Assembly (NCBI GenBank): GCA_031264145.1
Contig: JAISEK010000096.1
Location: 1-42,104, forward strand
Length of the DNA stretch: 42,104 bases
Origin: Deltaproteobacteria bacterium
GTDB taxonomy: Bacteria; Desulfobacterota; Desulfarculia; Adiutricales; Adiutricaceae
Direction of reading: 5' to 3'
Shown: piece by piece, positions 37,286 through 42,104 of the stretch
How positions within the stretch are numbered: the stretch's first letter is position 1
Layout of the letters: every line of letters starts with the position of its first letter
The notes under the pieces: model-generated
Told to the model about the DNA's origin: nothing
Databases searched by the model: none
Seen by the model: only the letters and a program-made list of their open reading frames with translations
Made by a program: the position numbers and the translations under genes

Positions 37286-38467
37286 ATGAGGACGCCCGAC
37301 GACCTGAGGGCCCAGATTGGCAGGGACTTCGCGAGGAGGGACAACCTGGACTCCTGGCTCAGGTTCCGTGCCGGGCAGGGGGAGCCACCCGGCCCCTGGC
37401 CCAGGACCTACGGCCTGGGGCCGCCCAGCCAGGAACAGGCCGAGGATTACGAGGCCTTTTCCCGCTTCGTGGCCTCCTGGCGCGACCTGGGCCTTCCCGG
37501 CCGGGTCTCCTGGGTGGAGAAGTCCTGGAGCCGCCTGGGCCGGCAGACCGTCCCCAGGACCCTCTCCATCGACGGCCCCGGGGATCTGGCCCGCTGGGCC
37601 GGCCAGGAGGAAAGATGGGCCCGGCTGGAGGCCAGATACCTGGCCCTCCTGGGGCGCTGGCCGGTCCTGGCCGAGGTCCTGGCCGGCCACCTGGGCGATC
37701 TGGCCGACTACCCCGAGGAGGATTTCGACAGGATATCCAAGGTCCTGGGGTGGCTGGAGAGAAACCCGTCCTCCTTCCTCTATCCCCGCCAGCTGCCCAT
37801 AGCCGGCCTGGACTCCAAGTGGCTGGAATCACGCATGAGGTTCATGGCCGGCCTGGCCGCCCCCATCCTGGGCCGCGAGGCGGCCGGGAAGGATTTCCAC
37901 GAGATCTGCGCCCTAAAAAGGCGGACCGGCCTGGTCCGCCTGCGGCTCCTGGACCCTGGCCTGCGGGCCGCCGTCGGGGGCCTCGGACAGCTGGCCGTCC
38001 CCAGGGAGGCCCTGGCCGGCCTCCCCTTGGCCCCCAGGACCGTCGTCATGGTCGAGAACCTGGAGACCGGGCTGGCCTTCGGTGACCTGCCGGGGACCGT
38101 CCTGATTCTGGGCCAAGGCAACGGCCTCAAGGGTCTCGGCCAGATTCCCTGGCTCTTGGCGGCCGAGCGCCATCTGTACTGGGGCGACATCGACCTGGCC
38201 GGCCTGGCCATCCTGGGCCGGGCCAGGAGGCAGGTCCCCGGCCTTGCCTCCGTCCTGATGGACGAGGCCACCCTCATGGCCAACCGGGACCTCTGGGGCA
38301 CGGACTCCAGCCTGGCCATCGAGGAGCCGGCCTTCCTCACCCCCCAGGAACTCGATCTCTTCAGGGCCCTTTCCTCCGGCCGATTTGGCCCCAGGGTGCG
38401 CCTGGAGCAGGAAAGGATCGCCTGGGATCGGGCCTGGCCTTCGTTCCTGTCCCTGGCCGGCCAGTAA
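37286..38467 (+). CDS. jetD: Wadjet nuclease JetD (DUF3322/DUF2220, Toprim)
   Basis: Nuclease subunit of 393 residues that cleaves the plasmid trapped by the JetABC complex. The N-terminal arm (DDLRAQIGRDFARRDNLDSWL...) is the DUF3322 part. The C-terminal half is DUF2220, a topoisomerase-VI-like Toprim domain. Catalytic features are visible: VVMVENLETGLAF gives the Toprim Glu (near residue 255) and LYWGDIDLAGLAIL the DxD pair (near 298). The start is five bases after the jetC stop. No terminator with a T-run follows. It is the last gene of the operon, and the sequence turns AT-rich soon after. Confidence 0.9.
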   Translation: MRTPDDLRAQIGRDFARRDNLDSWLRFRAGQGEPPGPWPRTYGLGPPSQEQAEDYEAFSRFVASWRDLGLPGRVSWVEKSWSRLGRQTVPRTLSIDGPGDLARWAGQEERWARLEARYLALLGRWPVLAEVLAGHLGDLADYPEEDFDRISKVLGWLERNPSSFLYPRQLPIAGLDSKWLESRMRFMAGLAAPILGREAAGKDFHEICALKRRTGLVRLRLLDPGLRAAVGGLGQLAVPREALAGLPLAPRTVVMVENLETGLAFGDLPGTVLILGQGNGLKGLGQIPWLLAAERHLYWGDIDLAGLAILGRARRQVPGLASVLMDEATLMANRDLWGTDSSLAIEEPAFLTPQELDLFRALSSGRFGPRVRLEQERIAWDRAWPSFLSLAGQ

Positions 38468-38713
38468 TCCGGGCCGTCACGGGCAGGCCTGGTTACCAGC
38501 CATCTTGTCGACTGAATTATCACGTTTTTGATTTACGACCTGAAAAATAAACGGACCCATCGCCGGAGGGGGACAGTCGGATCTCTTGCCCACGTTGTCC
38601 GGCAAGCTTCGGCCACGCCCTGGGTTTTATTTTGTTATTGACAGTTTTTGGCCTATGCCTGTAAAATGGATGGAAGTTTATTGTTGATTGAATTATTTTG
38701 TAGATGTATCGAC

Positions 38714-38770
38714 ATGCTTTTGTATCTTGACAACTGTTGTCTTAGCCGGCCTTTTGACTGGAATCGCCCA
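38714..38770 (+). pseudogene. N-terminal fragment of a PIN-domain protein
   Basis: The frame from ATG 38714 starts MLLYLDNCCLSRPFD, which matches the first strand and catalytic Asp of a PIN subfamily ('m.lYLD.c.lnRPfD'). Homology ends after about 17 residues and the rest of the frame is unrelated. It looks like the stub of a deleted toxin gene. Confidence 0.5.
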
Positions 38771-38879
38771 ATTTTTATGGGGCCAATCTTGTACCATGGC
38801 CTTGGCAAAATGGAACCAGCCCCAAAACAGTCATGGGGAACGCTAGAACAATGTCGGCCCAGGGGGCGACCATGGCAAA

Positions 38880-39530
38880 AGTTATATTTTTTAATTATTT
38901 GAAATTAATATATTGATTATAGATATAAAATTTAACACTATGTACATAAAAAAGAAACTATAATTAAGTAAAAGTCATCAATGTATAATTAATAATATAT
39001 TTAAGACATGCTTATTAGAATGTAATAATTACATAAAGTCGTAAAATATATTTATCTTATTAATAAAGTAAATGTAATTTATACTGCTTATATTGTTTTT
39101 TTATACTAGTGCCTAAAATTTAGATAAGAAAATTTGCATAAAGATTGTACTAGATGACTTGTTATAAACTAATAATTATATTTATAGAGCTATAGAAATA
39201 ATATCATAGAAGATGTATGGTGGCCAAATTATATTTTAGTCGAGCGAATGGAAATTAATTTGTTCAAATAATCATTGATTACATACAAAATCAAGGCAAT
39301 AATTTTGATAATGATTTTAAAGTCGGCTAAATATATCTTATATGGCTTAATTAGCATGATATATTCTGTCTTTAGGATACCAACTTTAGTCTTTAGCAGC
39401 TTATATAACCTTTTAAGCGGCTTTAAATACTTAAGAATAATTTTAATCTATATTATATTTTAAGTCACCGGTTTTAGCTATACATTATTAGCTATTAATT
39501 ATATTTTATGATATAAAATATTAAAGGATA
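38880..39530. other. AT-rich island, no supported gene
   Basis: About 650 bases of extremely AT-rich DNA lie between the Wadjet operon and the HEPN-MNT pair. A 62-residue open frame (39275-39463) is hydrophobic, but its composition is what random AT-rich DNA gives, so it is not called. AAAGGA just before 39537 is the ribosome site of the next frame. Confidence 0.5.
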
Positions 39531-39605
39531 ATATTAATGGATGCTCAGGACAAATATTATTACTGACTTGATTTAGCTCAAAATGATATTGCCTCATCAG
39601 AAATC

Positions 39606-39938
39606 ATGTTAAATAGCGGACGCTGGATGTATACAGTGTTTATGTGTCAACAGGCTATTGAAAAAATAGTTAAGGGGCTATATATTCTCTATATTGGTGA
39701 TAACGTTCCCTACACGCACAATATCAGTTTTCTCGTAAAAAAAATGAAAAGCCTGTTGCCTGAAGAGGTTACGGATGAACGCTTTAATTTCTTTGATAAA
39801 TTGACGGCGCATTACCTGGATGGGCGTTATCCCGACTACAAGCGGAAATATGATGAACGTCTAGACGAACAGACCGCCACTGATTATTTCAGACAAACAA
39901 AGGAGGTTTACGAGTGGCTTTTGACGATGAAACCTTGA
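39606..39938 (+). CDS. HEPN-domain protein, N-terminus interrupted by TGA
   Basis: HEPN protein (PF05168-like) with FMCQQAIEKIVKGLYILY, YTHNISFLVKKM, FFDKLTAHYLDGRYPDYK and a final YEWLL helix. The natural start is ATG 39537, preceded by AAAGGA. That frame reads MDAQDKYYY, then TGA at 39564-39566, then LDLAQNDIASSEI before joining this frame. Related HEPN proteins have Trp at that position (YW.dLA..D). A TGG-to-TGA change therefore truncates the first helix unless the codon is read through or translation restarts at ATG 39606. That restart has no ribosome site. The end overlaps the nucleotidyltransferase gene. The R-x4-6-H ribonuclease motif is not evident. Probably a damaged antitoxin/toxin partner. 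Confidence 0.75.
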   Translation: MLNSGRWMYTVFMCQQAIEKIVKGLYILYIGDNVPYTHNISFLVKKMKSLLPEEVTDERFNFFDKLTAHYLDGRYPDYKRKYDERLDEQTATDYFRQTKEVYEWLLTMKP

Positions 39939-40252
39939 ACAAAGTCATAAGTGACTATGTGTCTGATGTAATAGGGGCCATGCCGATAGACCGCGCCTAC
40001 CTGTTTGGCTCCTACGCCAAAGGAACGGCTACGGAACATAGCGATATTGACATCTGCTTTTTCTCAAGCGGTTTTGAAAACATGGCCTCGGTAGACGTCA
40101 TGATAGAGCTGTTCAGATTGGCCCGGAAATACAACGAGGCTGACATACAGCCGCGTGGATACCCGACATCTGATTTGGATAACGATAATCCATTTATCAA
40201 AGAGATTTTGAGGACGGGTCGCGAAGTTTACCCGTCAAACTCCACCGCCTAG
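39914..40252 (+). CDS. MNT-type minimal nucleotidyltransferase
   Basis: Minimal nucleotidyltransferase of 112 residues. The core AYLFGSYAKGTATEHSDIDI contains GS-x10-D-x-D, the metal-binding signature, and a later Asp (EADIQP) can serve as the third acid. The GTG start at 39914 follows AAAGGAGG and overlaps the HEPN gene by 25 bases. HEPN-MNT pairs of this kind act as toxin-antitoxin modules; in type VII systems the nucleotidyltransferase adenylylates the HEPN toxin. All catalytic residues are present here although the HEPN partner is damaged. Confidence 0.88.
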   Translation: MAFDDETLNKVISDYVSDVIGAMPIDRAYLFGSYAKGTATEHSDIDICFFSSGFENMASVDVMIELFRLARKYNEADIQPRGYPTSDLDNDNPFIKEILRTGREVYPSNSTA

Positions 40253-40530
40253 GAGTGGCATGCAAAATTCCAGGTTGATCAGGAAGGCACGTTGCGTTGC
40301 TATTTTGCCTGCTAACGGCAGGCTCTCTCCTTGGGTTCCGTGCCCATGAATGGTGATTTTGGTCTCGTCGGTCGCCCGGAGGCTTTTCGGCTGGAAGAGG
40401 CCTGTCGGCGGAGGCGGCCGTGCACCCTTCCCGGTCTCCCGCCAGGGCCAAGGAGACGAGTTCTGGGACCAGGAAAGCTTAGCGGCCGGTCAGCGAAAAG
40501 CGGGCAGTCTCGTCTTCCTCACGGCCCTTC

Positions 40531-40665
40531 CCCAATGTCAACAACCTAAGGGGCCGATCAGGCTTCGGGCACCAAAATACTGTCAATTCAAGCCTGTTAG
40601 CCAGAAAGTGAGACAAAGTGACTTTATTCTGGAGGCCGATATAAGCCTAGGTTGTTGGCATTGGG
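40531..40665. repeat. 20-bp inverted repeats about 95 bp apart
   Basis: CCCAATGTCAACAACCTAAG at 40531-40550 is matched in inverted orientation at about 40646-40665, whose reverse complement is CCCAATGCCAACAACCTAGG. There are two mismatches. The arms could bound a small MITE-like element. The interior has no gene. Confidence 0.5.
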
Positions 40666-40859
40666 CCCTTCCCGCCTCCAGCTTGCGACAAAATATGGTC
40701 CCAGGCGGGCCAGGGCGGACAGGGTACGAGGAAAAGGAAAGCCGGAGCCATGGGCCAGCCGACTTTCTGTGGGTTGGAAGGCGCGATAGGGTAGACGAGA
40801 CCGGGGGTCGGCTTGTCCTCCTTCCGAGTTTTAGGCCGTGTAACTCGTAATCTCTTGGC

Positions 40860-41859
40860 ATTCCAGCATTAATCGAATAAGGCTAGTGCTTGCGATTGTT
40901 TGTTTAACTTTCCATAGTTGATTTTCACTAAAGATCCTAAAATCATAGTCTACAACAAAAGTATCAAGGATAAATCATGTATTTTCATCTATATTTTAAA
41001 TTTAAAATCAATTTTTTTTGATGATTATAGCCAACTATTGTCAAAATACTTACTTTATTTTATTGGCTGATAGTTAATATCGCAAATTAATTGTTATATA
41101 GACACTATCATCTGTATTATTGCAAATAATTAAACGTCTTGCTCCTCAATTAACAGGCCATGAACGAAGACCAATTTTTCATATCCGAGGATGGAACACC
41201 TTAAACCCTGGTTTATCGATGGATCGCAATTCTACTCAATAGATAATTGTATAAAATTAAATTTAAATAAAATATTATATTTATATCTAATAAGCTATTT
41301 TAAAGTATTTATATTCAATATAATGTAGAATTTTTCAATATAAAGTTGAGTATATGCAAATACATATAGTATAATGAACCTCTAGACACTACTTCAAATA
41401 ATTACTATAATTGTATATTTATTAGATTAAAGAAAACAATTAATAAAGCAACTAAAGTAACTGATAAATTATTCGATTTTCGAAAACAGGACTATCGAGT
41501 GCCTGTAGTTCAAAGGACATTTTAGAATTTAGTATCGTGTCAAGCGGATGATTATGAGTTGGCACATCTGAAATCGCAAGTAGAAAAGCCAAAATGATCC
41601 AATAAATATATATAATATTATGATATAATTTATATTTTATCTTAGTTTTGGAAATAGTTATTCGCTTGTCTTTTGATAATTGTCAGTCACCATAAGTTAT
41701 TGCTTAAATCATAAAATGTAATCGATAATTTAGCTCAAAATATAGTATCTAAAGCAATTTATAACGATTTAATATGCCTTATTTTTATTGTTATTTTTAT
41801 TAAAATATTGATAATATGTATAAAGTGTAGTTATTTTTAGGCTTTCCAGGGGTTTTTAG
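40860..41859. other. AT-rich island with a small protein-like remnant
   Basis: A kilobase of mostly AT-rich sequence upstream of the second AAA-ATPase gene. At 41142-41225 one frame reads RLAPQLTGHERRPIFHIRGW, related to the remnant at 18490. Otherwise there are no convincing frames, RNA genes or terminators. Confidence 0.4.
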
Positions 41860-42104
41860 ATGTCCATAAATATTATGAAAAATAGCCCGCCTCTTTTGAA
41901 AACAGGCACGAGTTCCTTCAAGAAAATTAGAGCCGAGCAAAGGTTGTATGTCGATAAGACCATGTACCTTCCTGAGCTTATTGACAAAGGTGATGTCATA
42001 TTCCTCTCCCGGCCCAGACGGTTTGGGAAATCACTGACCGTCTCGACCCTGGACTCCTTCTACTCGGGAGAGAAGGAGCTGTTCAGGGGACTGGCAGCCG
42101 AGCG
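41860..42104 (+). CDS. AAA-ATPase-like / PD-(D/E)XK family protein, 5' part
   Basis: The gene runs off the window end; 81 residues are visible. It starts MSINIMKNSPPLLKTGTSSF and then LYVDKTMYL, followed by FLSRPRRFGKSLTVSTLD, the same modified P-loop as the gene at 6424-8355. From that point amino-acid identity is very high (SFYSGEKELF), whereas the first 25 residues and the upstream DNA are different and AT-rich. CCAGGGG precedes the ATG. Its C-terminal nuclease domain is outside the window, so completeness is unknown. It is in inverted orientation to the first copy. Confidence 0.85.
   Translation, partial: MSINIMKNSPPLLKTGTSSFKKIRAEQRLYVDKTMYLPELIDKGDVIFLSRPRRFGKSLTVSTLDSFYSGEKELFRGLAAE

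Noticed and set aside
39275-39463. A 62-residue hydrophobic peptide resembling a small membrane toxin
   Set aside because: Ile/Leu/Tyr-rich frames are expected by chance in such AT-rich DNA, no ribosome site is seen, and no antisense RNA promoter was recognised.
39564-39566. TGA as a recoded Trp or selenocysteine codon
   Set aside because: Many genes here end at TGA (recJ, jetA, jetB, jetC), so TGA is a stop. No selenocysteine insertion structure was evident after the codon, and family members have Trp, not Cys, at that site.

Overview
The window is a visibly GC-rich bacterial chromosome segment cut by several sharply AT-rich islands. A large type V autotransporter with a C-terminal beta-barrel ending in Phe shows that the host is Gram-negative. 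GC-rich codon use, an extra AAA-ATPase/PD-(D/E)XK family present in several copies, and a fused magnesium-chelatase-like protein would suit a Desulfobacterota (deltaproteobacterial) lineage, possibly host-associated. That taxonomic placement is inference.

Layout. 1-2.5 kb: a Phd/YefM-PIN toxin-antitoxin pair, a decayed region, and a two-domain universal stress protein. 2.5-6.2 kb: an aminoglycoside-phosphotransferase-fold kinase and two tandem secreted paralogues, followed by hairpins ending in a strong intrinsic terminator. 6.4-8.4 kb: a full-length AAA-ATPase/PD-(D/E)XK gene. 9.2-12.9 kb: uvrB and recJ, in which UvrB carries Pro for Thr in its Walker A motif. 13 kb: an IS200-type TnpA that lacks the expected nucleophilic Tyr and one HUH histidine. 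13.5-16.9 kb: a TPR/glycosyltransferase-like protein coupled to a ChlI-ChlD-type chelatase fusion. 17-21.1 kb: a graveyard of transposase and nuclease remnants around an AT-rich tyrosine recombinase that looks foreign. 21.3-26.5 kb: a 1743-residue autotransporter with two repeat systems. 26.8-28.6 kb: an ISAs1-like remnant and an AT-rich regulatory stretch. 28.6-38.5 kb: a complete type I Wadjet (JetABCD) plasmid-defence operon, preceded by a co-oriented HelD/UvrD-like SF1 helicase homologue. 38.5-42.1 kb: AT-rich DNA with a PIN fragment, a HEPN-MNT pair, and the start of a second full-style AAA-ATPase/nuclease gene.

How it fits together. JetC/JetA/JetB would form an SMC-type loop-extruding complex and JetD the topoisomerase-VI-like nuclease that cuts small circular DNA. 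This is established for the family. The unusual feature is the upstream helicase-like gene: Walker A and the later SF1 motifs look intact, but the catalytic Walker B Glu is Gln and motif III lacks its Gln. It reads as a nucleotide-binding but hydrolysis-impaired partner of Wadjet, and it is the best candidate here for an undescribed system component. The other top candidates are the hierarchical 3 x 8 x 12-residue repeat stalk in the autotransporter and the non-canonical TnpA and UvrB active sites.
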